Under the pieces are notes generated by a model that did no database searches, was not told where the DNA came from, and saw only the letters and a program-made list of their open reading frames with translations. Positions 36,279 through 49,343 of a stretch of DNA of 64,000 nucleotides are shown here, one piece after another. The first letter of the stretch is position 1. Each line of letters starts with the position of its first letter. Location: positions 806,001 through 870,000 of the forward strand of contig JAKNDB010000105.1 in assembly GCA_024305405.1 (NCBI GenBank), given 5' to 3'. Both the position numbers and the translations under genes were made by a program. Source of the stretch: Dirofilaria immitis. Lineage: Eukaryota > Nematoda > Chromadorea > Rhabditida > Onchocercidae.

Positions 36279-36647
36279 CTAATATATTTCATTGCTGCAT
36301 GATATCATGTTGGTCATGGCGACCGCGATAAGCCCATACACATAGATAATCTGCAATTTAGTCGTTGTTATGCAATAGTGATTTAAAAACACGAAATACT
36401 GAGTCAACCAGTGGGCAAATATGGGTGGTAAAGGGTATGTTCTAATCAAATTTAGTTTTAATTTCAACATTTCAAATTTAAAATCAAATCAACTTGATGT
36501 ATCATAATTTATGCAGTGCGTCAGTAGTACTTACCTGAATCCATGTAACAACGCAATTGTTAAAAACTCAGAAATGAAGGGAAAGACGATTCCGCAAGAA
36601 ATAGAAATAGCTGCTGTTTTTAAAAGATGCATTTCAGATATTTCCAT
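36279..36647 (-). CDS. Small 91-residue membrane protein (unrecognised)
   Basis: Two exons, 36535-36647 and 36279-36441, have good GTAAGT and GATTAG splice signals and join cleanly (AG plus A gives Arg) to 91 residues. The start ATG at 36647 lies just after a TTAATTCAG acceptor-like site. Residues about 10-36 (AAISISCGIVFPFISEFLTI) and about 66-85 (IIYVYGLIAVAMTNMI) look like membrane helices. The middle part (YPLPPIFAHWLTQYFVFLNH) may hold a third. The gene starts 116 bases after the PAR-4 stop on the same strand, a spacing typical of nematode operons. I cannot assign a function. Confidence 0.6.
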
Positions 36648-36762
36648 CAGCTACGCTCTGAATTAACCAAAACATATTTTAGATTGGTAACAAAGAAGGA
36701 AGGTCAACAAAACTATTTTGTAAAGCACACTTGATGAAAATAAGAGAAATGAAATAGGATTT

Positions 36763-39389
36763 CTACACTAACATGCTCCGATTTCGTTTTGTTTCATTGA
36801 ATGATACTTGTTCACCAACATGTCGATCTTCAGATAATGGCTCAATTATCACTGTAGAAACCATATTTTGAGGGTATTCGGAAGAATGTGAACGATCATC
36901 CTCTCCAAGCACTGAACCATAAAGCTGATTGAGTTGTACAAATATACTCAGTGGACGATGGGCTGGTACATTATTGCATGCCGATATTGCAACACGACGT
37001 AATTTGTCCTACAATATGTACTATGTCCATATTTCAAGTTCCACAATACTTACTTATTAGCTAAACTACATTCATTGAATTTTTTCAAAAAAACTTTCTA
37101 GAAATATTAAAGCAAAATAAGTAAGAACATACGATCTTCACTTTTGCATATACCATTCACATCTCCTGATATCATGCATATTCATCCGTCTTTCTGGATC
37201 TTTGTCAAGTATAGCAGTGAGCAAATATTCCAACGGTTTCGAGAGCTGCACATTATGGGGCATTTGTAAGGGCTGATTAGCAATATTGTCAAAAAGACGC
37301 ATGATAACGTCACCTTCGAATGGATATTCACCACTCACCATATTATATAACGTTATACCACAAGCCCAAATATCCACTTTTCGACCTCTAAAAGTGGAAA
37401 AATGATGGATATAAAAAGACATGGCAATAAAGCAATTAATTAGATTTAATATTCTTGGGACCGACTGCAGAAGTTACATTTTCCTTCGACACCTAAGTAC
37501 CCAAAAAAATTAAATACAAATACAAATCAAAAACAGATGGACCGGAAAATAACAAATTCTCGACATCTTGTACAATATGAAAAAAATAAAAATGAATTAT
37601 ACCGGTAATTTTCGGAAGTTCCTGAAACAATTTCAGGTGGTTGAAACTTCGGTGTACCCTGAACAACTGTACACCAATCTTCCGCTTGAAATGTATCAAG
37701 CATTTCGGCTACTCCAAAATCACTAATTTTGAGAGTCCCGTCCAAAGCGACCAGCAGATTACCAGGTTTAATATCCTTGTGTATCACGCCTGAATAAAGG
37801 TTACATTCTTGAATGGTTAAAGAACTAAAAATGTTTCTGATTTTAAGGATAAAAGCCGCTAAATTAGTTCCATTTACACAGCAAACTATTTTAAAATGAT
37901 GAGCTAACAATAGAGATAGAAACTATTTATCGTTCGCTGTCAAAATAGAGTACAGATTTCTGTTGTGTTGTAAATGACAAGTTTCAAAATGCAATAGTTC
38001 AAAATCCAATTTTAAATCTTAGCTCTGCAAAAAGTAAACTGCTGCCATTTTAGATGACTTAGAAATCAAGATCATTCAAGAAAAATTCTCGATTTTTTCA
38101 GAAACGTTATAGTTAAGTGCACTGAAATTACAAGTCTTCTAATAGATTTTAACTGAAAATACTAATTCAAACCAATGTCAAACATACCATGAGCATGAAG
38201 ATAGCTTAAGCCATCACAAAGTTGTCGGAAAAATACTGTGCTTGATATTCCGACAATTTTTTTCTTTAGATCCATCTAAAAGTTGTTGCATCGAACCAAT
38301 ACAATATTCCAACACCATGTACAATTTCTGTTTATCATCAATACGAAAGAAATCGCGTAAGGCAATAACATTGCGATGCCGTACTCGCTTTAATATTCTC
38401 AATTCCTGTTCGACGTTAGCCTGAATAAAAGCAAATTTTTTTAAAAAAACATACTTTTTAACAAATAATATTGAATAACATACATGACCGTTCGGGATTT
38501 TCCTCAGTCGTGCTTCTTTGATAATTTTGACAGCTCTTCTAACTAAAGTATCTTGTTCCAGTACTTCTTTTACTTTCCCATATGAGCCTTCCCCAATTCT
38601 TTCTCCAAATAGATAGCCATTCAGTATTTTCGGTTTTTTCTCGATAAATACTTCCTCAACAAACTGAAAACGCTGGATATTGATTCAACATCGAATATAA
38701 CAGAACTTAGATACATCAATATTTGTAGCTAAACTGATTCGTTTCAAAAATTCTAACGTACGATACAACTTGTCGCAATCACCTTCGTTGAATGAAAGAT
38801 TAAACAGAAGCATCATGATGGTGATTGTTCAGCATAGGTTGATGGTGCCTGCTATCAACATAGGAAGAAGAGAAATCATAGTGTAATAGCGTTATATGCT
38901 AGTCTATATTAAATATACAAGAAAAAAAAGTATTCTCATAACTTTTACTTACTGTATTATCCGAAAGCGGTTGAAACAAGCGATTTTTATCTGCAAAACA
39001 TTGTTGAGCACTGCATCGAAGTCAGATTCACAATCCGGCGAAAATTCAATCTTTAATGCAATAATTTTTGCTTATAATATTCAAGTTATCTTAATTTCAA
39101 ATAAATTTGATTTCCGAAACTCAATTATTAAATCATCGTCTCACCTCAAAATTCTCATAACTTCAATCTTTGCAACTTTTGAAGCCATTAAAAAAATCGT
39201 TTATAGACATACTACTTGTTGCTCAACTGCACTGGAAGATGGGCTAGCTAATGAGCTCCATGCTCGTAAACTTTCCCTGAGATCGTTTACGTCTGTTTCA
39301 TCTTCACAGTCGTCACCTCCTATCGTCATGCTCTGCAATCTGGTAATATTAAATGGAGTAGACTTAATTATTTTGGTTTGATTTGACAT
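36763..39389 (-). CDS. par-4: Serine/threonine kinase LKB1/STK11 (PAR-4)
   Basis: LKB1 activates AMPK-family kinases and controls polarity and energy sensing. Exons 38484-38672, 38188-38420, 37603-37789, 37142-37387 and 36763-37008 are clear. The first coding exon is probably 39216-39389, and others lie near 38990-39050 and 38750-38834. The kinase domain has [16 protein letters not shown] (P-loop), RRAVKIIKE (VAIK Lys), [32 protein letters not shown] (LKB1-type catalytic loop), SDFGVAEM (metal loop), FQPPEI (APE) and [12 protein letters not shown]. The C-terminal tail ends KRNRSMLV. Exon 38188-38420 is 233 bases, but its neighbours require two more, and the reading frame agrees: A and T runs near 38256-38262 and 38239-38243 are each one base short. 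Exon 37142-37387 is one A short at its donor. The kinase identity is certain, the N-terminal structure is not. Confidence 0.92.
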
Positions 39390-41689
39390 TTTTCAATAAA
39401 AAAATAAAATTAAGATTACTTGTTGAAACAAAAAGATATGACGTTATTCTCTTTCATTCAAGTTGTTATCATATTCTTCCTTTCTCAGCTCTTTCTGCTT
39501 CTATGATTTTTATCAATAAATAATGGCCAATTTCAACAATAAGTATTCTTTCCAGATAATAGAGAGACCGTTATAAAAAGGATCCATAGATATCTACCAG
39601 TAGCATATCCGTCAGTTTGACTAATAACAACAAGCAAAACTCAAAGATCCAGATTATCGAGATCGATCAACCAAATCTACTTATACTCCTCCACTTTATA
39701 ATTTTTTTCCCTAATCCAAGAGATTTCCAAAAGAAATAGGAAAGATTAGAATCTAAAAAAGATTAGTCTGAAATGTGAAAACCAACCACTGTTCGCCACC
39801 GGGAACTGCTGGATTCTACCGACATAGGCGTACTCACTTCGAACTCATTTGTTGATCATGCAACAATGAAAAAGATAATGATAAGGAAAAAGTGTTTTCC
39901 TAAATATAGCATCATGCATTTACCTAAAATACTTGAATGACAATTCTTTGAAATTGCTGGCATTCCATTAGAAAGTAGAAGAACGCCCTTCCTTTTTCTT
40001 TCTCATTTATTCCGAGTCAGTATACATAAAGGAATTGTTTCCATTTACGAATTTAATCCTTCAATTTCAGGAAAAGACCATCACTGTGTATTTTCGTTTG
40101 GTTAAATGTTTAATTTGTTTAATTCTTTTATATTTAATTTTGCAAAAGATTGTCTTGCTTAAAATTTAAGTCATTCACAACGCTGCGTGCTCACGAACCT
40201 ATCAGTAGTAATACAAGCATTATTTTACTCAATTACTACTACTTCATCTTGCGAGAAGAGCCAGCCACCAAAGTACTTTGTTACATCGATAAAACCCGAA
40301 AAATTGTTGAATAGCTCACACATTCCAGTCATTAACTCGAAGCTTGAGGAATAAATCCCACTACGCCTTATCCCCATCTCGATGTCAAATATCATGCACC
40401 TTACTGATCATAAACATCATACAACTGATGAGAAAACCAGATCCATCATATTTTTATACCCCGAATGAAAATTAAGCTTCCTGAACACACAGCAACACCT
40501 TACTATGATCGACGGAGTGGAAATGCTATCTTAATTGATTCTTAGATAAGAGTAAAATCATTTCTTAACTTTTAACTCTTATCTACGAAAATACCCTCGA
40601 AAAAAGGGGAATAGGAGTAACTGAAGAGCCGTTCAGGACACAACGAATATATAGAAAGAGTAATGGATTCAATAAAACTTTCAAATATAACTCTCTCCGT
40701 AACAATACTTCATTTTCTGACAGTAGGAAATGTATTATTCTAATGAAGACAGAAGGAATGATTTTCAAGGATACTTAACCTGAGTTTTACTGCACTTTTC
40801 TCTGCTAACTAATTTATGAAATTTCTCGGAAATGTTAAAAACCAAAAGAACTTTTTATCCCACATTTAAACAGATTATCAAATGTCATTTCTAGGAACAA
40901 AACGCTAAAGTACCTCATGAATATTATTGAGCCAAATATTATAATCGAGCGGTACATAAATATCGAGGAGTATATGGAACGATTTTCTATAAATAAATCA
41001 AAAAAACATTCCTAAAATTCTCAGTAAACACAGCTGTAGGATTTATTTTCCAGAGATGAAGCACGACAAATGCTAGGAGTCAGACAAAGAAATATTTAAC
41101 TTACTGTAAATACTGAGCATCCTCAGCAATCGAAAAATGAAATGATTATAAAGAGATGAGAATAACATTATCTGCATGAGTTAATTATTCGGCAAAGCTT
41201 ACAGATTATATTATGAGTCATGAATTTGAAAACTTCCACGTCGAAAAAATTAAAACGGAAAAACCATTTTTATATTTTAGTTTAATGTGCCAAATAACTT
41301 AAATGAAAAGATCTACAATCGAAATTTCTACCAACAAATTCCAAATTAATGTTGTTATTTTTTCATCGATATCAAATTTTTCTTTCATACTTAAGAAGAA
41401 AGTTGAAACATAAATAATCAATACGAAGCAATATAAGATTCAAAAATGGTTTTCAAAACAACGAAGAAAATTTTAAATATAAATTAATCGACATGTCAAC
41501 CGCACTACAAGCAGGGCAATCTCAATGTTACTGAAATTTGGCATATGGTCATAAAATATCTTTGAATATATAAATATTTAAAGATATTTTTCCAACTTTC
41601 TACTAAAGCATTTAATTCCACGGAAAACCTGCGGAAGACTATTAGAAGACGATTAGCAGTCTTCAAACAATACATGTTTAAAATATACT
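39390..41689. other. Intergenic, nothing supported
   Basis: This is the region upstream of par-4 and downstream of the zinc-finger gene. Open frames are short and without family resemblance. Confidence 0.4.
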
Positions 41690-43364
41690 TTAGTCAAGTT
41701 CGTGTTCGACCATGCCTTCTTGAAGACAGCTGACAAAATTATTGACTATAACTTCATGGAGATTAAGATCATCATTTAGAAAATCAAGTTCTCCTGGTTC
41801 AAACAGTGGATGATGAAATCCTTTAATTATATTAAGCTGATTTTACTTCATTTCCTTTAACTTCATCGCTTTTTCTGATCTACAATAATAAGCATATTAT
41901 TTTGAATCATTTTAAGTAATACTAGAAAATCCACTTTTAGCAAAATTACAAAAAAAAAAAACAGTTCTGTTCTCTTTGGCAGCATCACTAGAAATAATCA
42001 GACGATTGTGTTATGCATTAGGAAATGACAAGGTATTCATTTTCTATAGTCTCCCAAATATAGCCTGAAAACTATTTGTAGTTTGTTTGATGAAAAATTG
42101 ATATAGAACACAACCCCTTGTATTTTGAGTGGAGTTTTCATGTATTCCTTATCATTTTTCAACGAATCTAGTCCTCGTAGTACTCCATTCGCCGGATATC
42201 AATTGATCTTCGGCCATAACCAACACCTTGAACTTTTAAAATTTAAAAGACAAGGATCCAAAACTTTCAACGAATGTACAAATAAACAAAGTATGAACAG
42301 TTTTTCTGCCTGAAACTTGCACATATCTTTTTCTCATCAATGATATAAAATTCTGGAAAACTTGCCGAATTTATCATTCACAGCGAATTTAAATAGTCTA
42401 TAATTAGCTTCTTCATGTATATCCGATGATAAATTAGTATGCTTTTCTAAATGATCACGAAAGAAAGCCGACGAGCAAGTTGTAAACGTACATCTCCGCA
42501 GCGGACAACCAAATGTTGCTGAAAGCCCAAAATGGTGTGATCTGAAATAGAAAATTGTCGTTTATTATTTAAAGAATTATTCGAACTTAAATTACTAGAG
42601 ATTAAATAATTGTTTGAATTCCCATTCTCAGTTATACTAACTATTGCGATATAGTAAAGTACCAAAAACAAATAATTCGATTATACACAATTTAAAAAAG
42701 GCAAGAGATGAATAATTAGAATTAACCCAATATGTTGTTGATAGCTTGCAGGTTCCATGTACATTTCATTACAGTATGGACATCGATAGCCCCATGCTTG
42801 ACGTGGTGTATGATTTCGCAGGGTATGTCGTCTCAAAGTCATTTGGCTAGCTAAATCAAAACTTATTAACCAAGCATCTTGAAAGCACCATATGGATAAA
42901 GCAAATAAATGTAAAACATACTTTCACTTTCAGATAGTGCTTTAAGGCAAATAAAACTTTCATGAAATCTTATCCTAAAGAATTAAAAGCTCATAAGTTC
43001 GATTTATCTATATTTCATTTCGCAATCGTCACCCAAACTTTTTATCCTCATCTAGCAAAACAAAATTTAATATCAATTTCCGCTATTAAAAAACCACATT
43101 AAAGTAATTCTAAAATCATCAACATTATGTGAAATATCCTATTTAAAAGAAATATTTTTTTTTAAAAGATGTTTCAGTACTGAATCGATTCTTCCTAGTT
43201 TTTATTTCTTATGCCAATGTTGAAAATATTATTACCAGCTGCATATCTGCAATGTTTGCAAGCGAATGGTCGTAAATTGGTATGTACATTGAAATGCTCA
43301 TCGTAGGAACGTTTTGATGAAAGTTTCTTGCCGCATAGTTCACAAGTCCATTTCTGTCTTAAAT
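41690..43364 (-). CDS. C2H2 zinc-finger protein
   Basis: This is probably a nuclear DNA-binding protein. Three exons carry C2H2 fingers. The one at about 43240-43364 has CELCGKKLSSKRSYDEHFNVH, the linker TNLRPF, then CKHCRYAA. Exon 42731-42850 completes the second finger (RRHTLRNH) and adds CPYCNEMYMEPASYQQH. Exon 42337-42518 has CPLRRC...FFRDHLEKH. A 147-base exon with a TAA stop at 41690-41836 (GFHHPLFEPGELDFLNDDLN, ending EHELD) is a likely acidic C-terminus. A segment near 42130-42200 (GVLRGLDSLKNDKEYMKTPL) probably joins them, with a one-base frame break. The 5' end is not found. A short ATG exon near 43707 (MEMSSSIPRTR) is one candidate. I cannot name the orthologue. Confidence 0.7.
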
Positions 43365-44291
43365 ATTAGAGTATCGCGATCCTGCAAAAAATGATTAATA
43401 ACTTCATTACTTTAATAAATTCTAGTCGATCTGCTACATGTTCTTATTATAGTTGGTAATAGTGTTTAAAAAGAGTTTATGGGATAGTTCGTAACCAGTG
43501 TCAGCACTAGGAAATCACAACTCTAACTATAATTAGTCAGCTTAATTCAGTCTTAAAATTACTTTCACTATCTTCTTTTACTCTTTATTTTCTTCACCAA
43601 ATAAAATTGGTACCAATGATAACAAGATGAAATTAAAATATAGACAATTATTAGCATATATAGAAACCCGTGTACGCGGTATTGATGACGACATTTCCAT
43701 CACAATGGCACCATTAGTACTCTTCTTTATTCTTCGAAGAAGTAAATTATACAGTTGTCACAGTCAAAAAGGAGCGGAATAACAGGTTGTGCTATGATGA
43801 CCTGAAATATTTTAATGGATTGTTGCTAAGACATGAAGCGCACCTGAAACTACTAACTACCACTTATATATCATTAGTATTTTTCATCTATGGAATAACT
43901 TACCATAGTATAACAGACTATTATTCAGAATGAATTAAAGAAGCAATTTCAAATCGATATGCGGAATTTTTGCACGAACTTTTATAGTGAAATAATTTAC
44001 TTTAGTTTGAATCTATTCGTTTTCCATTTAAAATTCGTGACAAAAATATATAAAATAAAACGAGAACTCATGAACGAGAACTCCTATTTCTTTTGAGAAC
44101 AAACATCACCAATAAATAGCGATACTACCGCACATTTCTGACGTCTCCGAGAAATCAACCAACAGTTTAAGAAAGGAATGAGAGACAGTTAATTTTCATT
44201 TCCAGCACGGCAGAATAACGCAAAAATATATTATCCCTTGGCTTGGAGCAACAACATTTCTAGTGATCATTGATTGTCATCAAATAGCGAT

Positions 44292-44396
44292 ATGCTTGTT
44301 AAGTTGTATTGTGTGGCCGCATGGCTGGGGATACTGTTCTCTTTTTATGGATTTTTGGTCCTTTCGATGAGCCAATTTCGAAAATACCATCTATAA
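44292..44396 (+). CDS. Possible 34-residue single-pass membrane protein
   Basis: A short frame follows an acceptor-like TTTCTAG by about 24 bases. The sequence has a hydrophobic core (VAAWLGILFSFYGFLVLSM) followed by a basic end (QFRKYHL), like tiny subunits of membrane complexes. It precedes the ABC transporter by about 300 bases on the same strand. I recognise no family, and so short a frame can arise by chance. Confidence 0.35.
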   Translation: MLVKLYCVAAWLGILFSFYGFLVLSMSQFRKYHL

Positions 44397-44702
44397 ATTA
44401 GCATATGGATTGTGATTGACTCAGTAGAAAGGACATTTTATTTCGAGATTACGTCTTCACTCAGCATAGTCTTCTCAGTTTCATCTCGATAGCTTCATTT
44501 AAAATTTTGCTGTGCCTTCATTAAATTCTGTATTTGGAATCCTAAATTTATTTCCAAGATGATCAAACACTCGTCACTTTGGTCTTTGCAATCCATCCAG
44601 TGATTTCATAGAATATATTAGTTTGGATTTTTTCTTTTCCTATTTCTAGAATTGTTTCCAACACGAAACATAGAAAAAGAGCTTAAAAGGAGAGTTGAGC
44701 TG

Positions 44703-47700
44703 ATGAATATTACATGCATTTCGCGTCGTTTGTTTTATACGCGATGTAATCTCCGAAAACGGTCACCATCATTTTCGACAAGTACCAGGCATGCATACTG
44801 ATTCTTTTCGATTTTACTTAGAAATTTACATAATTACTTTAATATTTCAAATATGATTTATTGAGAAGAACCTGTCCTTTATATTGTGCATACTTCAAAC
44901 TATTGTGTGGTTCTTTTAAAGCTTAGAATCATTAAAATGGAAAGATTTAAAAGTTTCAAGCATAAAAATAGGTTTGCAAGCAAGAAATTGCTCTATCTAA
45001 CTTGGTGCTATAGAAAAATTTTAAGGTTTTCGCATAAATTTCAGATTTTTATTCACTATGTCTTATCCGAAATCGCTAACTGATTTGTACAGAATGAATA
45101 ATTCTGGAAATCTGAAGAGAATTACTCATTCATTTCTGATTAGGAATGTAAGTTAAATGATGAGCTATTATTATTTTGATCGAACCAAAGAATACTATGT
45201 TTCATAGTCTGATTTTTATTTCTTTTCTTTTATCTAAATTTAAATAAATAAAACATAATTACAATTTTTTTCAGTTTCTATTGCTTCAAAGATATGTTTG
45301 ATTAATTAGGATTTAAACGAAAAGATGAAGGGAATTCTTTGCTTCATTTTTTTATTTTTCATCGTAACTTTAGCTTTCAAAAGCTGCTAAGCGAGAACCA
45401 GCCAAGGTTCGGAATGTTCGGTGGAAAGATTTGCGTGATATTTTTGCACTTGCATATCCCTGTAGGAGACGAATATACAGTAAGTCTGGAAGTAATGTCA
45501 GGATTTTTTCCGAAGTTTCTTTCAACACCTGTTCGTATTCCTTACATTTATGGTTATTATAGACTAAGCAAAAGAAAATATTTTATTAGAAAATTTTTGT
45601 ATTGATATTAGATTTTCTTGATAAGATATCCTTTTTTTGTATTTTTATTTTTGAGAATTGCCAAGTTATCTTTAGCTGGTTTGTTATTTTTGGTCATCGG
45701 AAATGCTATTGGTCTCGTCTTGCCACGTATAATTTTCATGTTTATTGATATCGATGATAATCATGAGAAAAAAGAAATTGTGAGGGAAAATAAAAGTGAT
45801 GATAAAAACATGTATTTTATCTTGGCTGCCAAGTATCTTAGAATACATTACATGGTACTTTTCGGCCTTTTTTGCATCGTTGCCGCCTCATACGGTATCA
45901 GACATTATTGTATGCACACTGCAGGTATTTTAATTAGACTTATTTGGAAAATCGTAATTTTTATTGTATGGAATGCTAATCTCTGGATTACCTATGAATT
46001 ATATCGGTTTCATAGTATCTAATCTCATCCGATTTCATAATTAGTGTAAATAAGATCAGAAAGTTTGAATAAAAGTATCGGCAAAAAAGCCATTTACGAA
46101 ATCAATTAGTATAAGATTTATCAAATATATATAGAGATACAAATTTTAGGTTTTCATTCTATACTGAGAAAAAAGCAAAATCGGGATATTCAGATAATAA
46201 ATACAAACAAAAGTTGTTTTAACAATATAGTTAAATTTTTGAATATGAATTACTTTAAATTATGAAACATGTTTTCATACAAATTCCAGGTCAGTTCGTC
46301 ATCAATAATTTGAGACAAGCAGTGTTCAAATCAGTTATTCATCAGGATATGAATTTCTTTAGTAAGAATAAAGTTGGTGAAATAGTAAGCCGTCTTTCAA
46401 CTGATGCATTAATTGTGGGTCAATCTGTTTCATCGAATTTAACTATCGGTGCTCGTGCTTTTATGTCTTTCTTTGGTTCTGCTGTTATTATGGTACGTTC
46501 CATTCATCACTATAGTCAGTAATTATTTAACGATTTTATTTTTAAATTATTCAGAAGAATAAACATAACTACAATGTATGGTTCTATATTGCGAAATTTT
46601 TTTCTTTTTATTTACAAAGATGGATTGAACAGTAATGGAAATTACTGTTCAATAATTGCAAAAATCTGTATTGAATAATTTTTTTTTATAAGAATGGCAT
46701 GTTTTTAAAACGAATCAATGTATTGCTTTCTATTCTTCTATTGGTTCATTTGCTTTGAACATATTTACCAGAATAGGTGTATACGTCGCCGGAGTTATCT
46801 GAAGTGATTACATGTCTTACAGCGGCAATTGTTACCTCAGGGTATTGTTTCGGTAATTTACAAAGGAAATATACATTGCAAATGCAGGAAGCAGTTGCTG
46901 CATCCAATGAGGTATTATTGCGAGAATTTTTTTATTTCAGCTACATTTTTAAGTTCAATCTCTCGTTCTCTCCGACGTATCTATGATATATGTTAGATGA
47001 AACATCAGAAAACTTCAAATAATAATTATGATAAGCTGAATAATTTAGAAATTTAAAAAGTTTTCCTCTGCATCTACCTTAAATTTCGTTAGTAAATGTA
47101 ATTTATTAGTTTAGAAGATTCGATGAAAATTAAATGTATATTCGTTCCTTATTTGAGGTTGCTACAGAAAAATTTTCAAATATCACGACCGTGCGAACTT
47201 TGGTTTCCGAGTTGAAAGAATGTGAAACATACAGAAAAAAATTCATCAACTTTGGGTTGTTTCCGTCGTGAAGGCCGTGCAGCAGGTTGCATGATAGCCT
47301 TAGTATGGTTATATGAAATTAAAAATTTTTTCACGCACTTACTTTGAAAAGCTTGAAATTGAGTTTATACAAATTAATTAGGAATTAAAATCAGCATATG
47401 GAATTCGTTTCAGCACGAAATTGCGATACTTGCTTCTCTTTATACCATTGTATATTACGGTGGTCAGTTAATGAATGCTGGAGCATTGACATATGGTTAG
47501 TTTACACTATTCTGCTTTTAGTTAGCAAAAAATAAAGGTAACATAAGTCAAATTTTTGTTAAATTTGAGTATAATAAAAATGAAAAAGTGAAGAATAAAT
47601 TTCAGGTGACCTTCTTGCATTTATTTGGTATGCGAGTTTATGCGCTCTCAGTCTTCCTGGAATGGTCAACTTTTATACAGAGCTTATGAAAGGCTTAGGC

Positions 47701-49343
47701 GCTAGTACAAGATTATTTGAGCTTCGTAATCGAATTCCTGAAGTACCAGTAAGAGGTCGGCAAATTTCAACGTCGTAACAAATAATTTAATCATTACACT
47801 TGTTGCTTAAAAGATTTTCCCGAAAAGCAGTCACCAGCAACTAGATGTAATTTTCTTAGTAATTATCGGAGATTATTTAAAAATAGTAATGGTTTATTTC
47901 AGGTGGTCTGTTGAAAAAAGTATCACTGATGGGATTACTTTCAAAAATGTCAGTTTTGGCTATCCAAATCGATCGCTCTTATTTACAGACGTTTCTTTTT
48001 ACATACCAGCAGGCAAAACTACTGCATTAGTTGGACCTTCTGGTTCCGGAAAAAGTACAATTGCTAATCTCATACTAAGGTTCGACCGTATTATGGTGCA
48101 TCAAGTGGTCATTATCTGACAGTCAGCTGCGGAGTGATGAGTGAGATTATAAATTCAGTAAGGTCTGAAGTTAGGATGGATTTTAGGCTATTTGATTCTA
48201 ATTCTGGACATATTCTAATCGATAATGTCGATTTAAAATCAATAGATCCATCTTTTGGCGACAACAAATCGGCACTGTAGCACAGGTTTTCTTTAATTTA
48301 AGAACATGATTGATTGCTTTAAGTGTTATGCGAATTTTTGATCCAAAATTGTTAAGATAATATTTTTTCTTTTTTTTTGAAAATATCATTGTTTTTAGGA
48401 ACCCATTCTATTTTCCACAACAATAAGAAATAATATTATTTACGGTTCAAAACATCCGGAGTTAATAATGGACGTTCAAGTTTGTTTTTTTGCTGTTATA
48501 TTTAGTTGTTCCTTAACTTTGTTTTTCTTAGAAATAAAAGTTTTAGCTGGAAGAGGCATCAAATCTAGCAAATGCTTTAAATTTTATCAAAAATCTTCCG
48601 GATGGATTTGAAACTATTGTTGGTGAACACGGAACTTCAATGCTTAGTGGTGGCCAACGTCAAAGAATTGCAATAGCCTGAGCACTTATTAACGTTTGTT
48701 TTAAAATCAAAATTTTTGATGTGGAAATAAACTAACAAGGGAGTATGAACTATATGTTCATTAAAATTTGTAGTATTAAAGTGATGGTTCGCTATAGTTT
48801 TGTAATATATGTTTGGGATCTTTTTGTGTTATTTATTTCATCAGATGGAGTTTCATTATCTAAATTTAAGAACTGTCATGATATTAAGGACCCAATGATG
48901 CTTATCATGGATGAAGCAACAAGTGCTTTGGATGCTACAAGTGAAGATTTAGTCCGAAAAGCTATCTTAAAATTGATTAAGAACAGTAAGAAAACTGTTC
49001 TTATTATCGCTCATCGGTAGGGATCTTTTTACATTTTCTTATAATCTTCCATTATTTAAGAATAGGATATTTTGCGTATAATTTTCGCAGAATTAATAAA
49101 TCTTCTGAATATTTTCTTAGAAAAAAAACATTAATGAAGGGTAAGTTTTAGGTTGCTAAAAAAATTCGACCACACCATCAATTTCTATTGTTTTATAGCC
49201 TTTCAACCATAAAATATGCTGATCAGATTGTGGTTATCAATAACGGTAGAGTAGATGAAGTTGGAACTTTTGATGAATTAATGCTCATCGAGAATGGCGT
49301 TTTTAAGAATTTGGTGGAGAAACAAGCGATTGGATTCAAATAG
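44703..49343 (+). CDS. ABCB10-like half ABC transporter, probably mitochondrial
   Basis: About 14 exons encode one membrane domain and one ATPase domain. The N-terminus ([20 protein letters not shown]) is basic and Ser/Arg-rich, like a mitochondrial presequence. Clear exons include 45374-45479 ([10 protein letters not shown]), about 45648-45924, 46290-46492, 46777-46911, 47416-47493, 47607-47750, about 47906-48105 (Walker [10 protein letters not shown] at 48033-48059), 48399-48480, about 48540-48690 (signature [12 protein letters not shown]), about 48888-49016 (Walker [14 protein letters not shown]-loop IIAHR) and 49199-49343. The family match is to ABCB10 and the nematode HAF half transporters. 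Frame breaks occur after RKK near 47235-47260, in the D-P-Y-Y block near 48083 (a CC run short by one), and before WRQQIGT near 48259 (a T run short by one). A TGA at 48679-48681 replaces the Arg codon expected in IAIARAL. Either sequence errors or pseudogenisation could explain these. Confidence 0.85.
48679..48681 (+). other. In-frame TGA after the ABC signature motif
   Basis: The codon between IAIA and ALI is TGA. ABCB10 relatives have Arg here, so CGA to TGA is the simplest change. It is not a homopolymer event, unlike the other breaks in this gene. Confidence 0.8.

Noticed and set aside
38896..39381. 161-codon plus-strand frame
   Set aside because: It is antisense to par-4 5' exons, which read sensibly on the minus strand (for example the [16 protein letters not shown] segment).
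42125..42313. Plus-strand 62-codon frame
   Set aside because: The minus strand here carries a probable zinc-finger gene segment (GVLRGLDSLKNDKEYMK).
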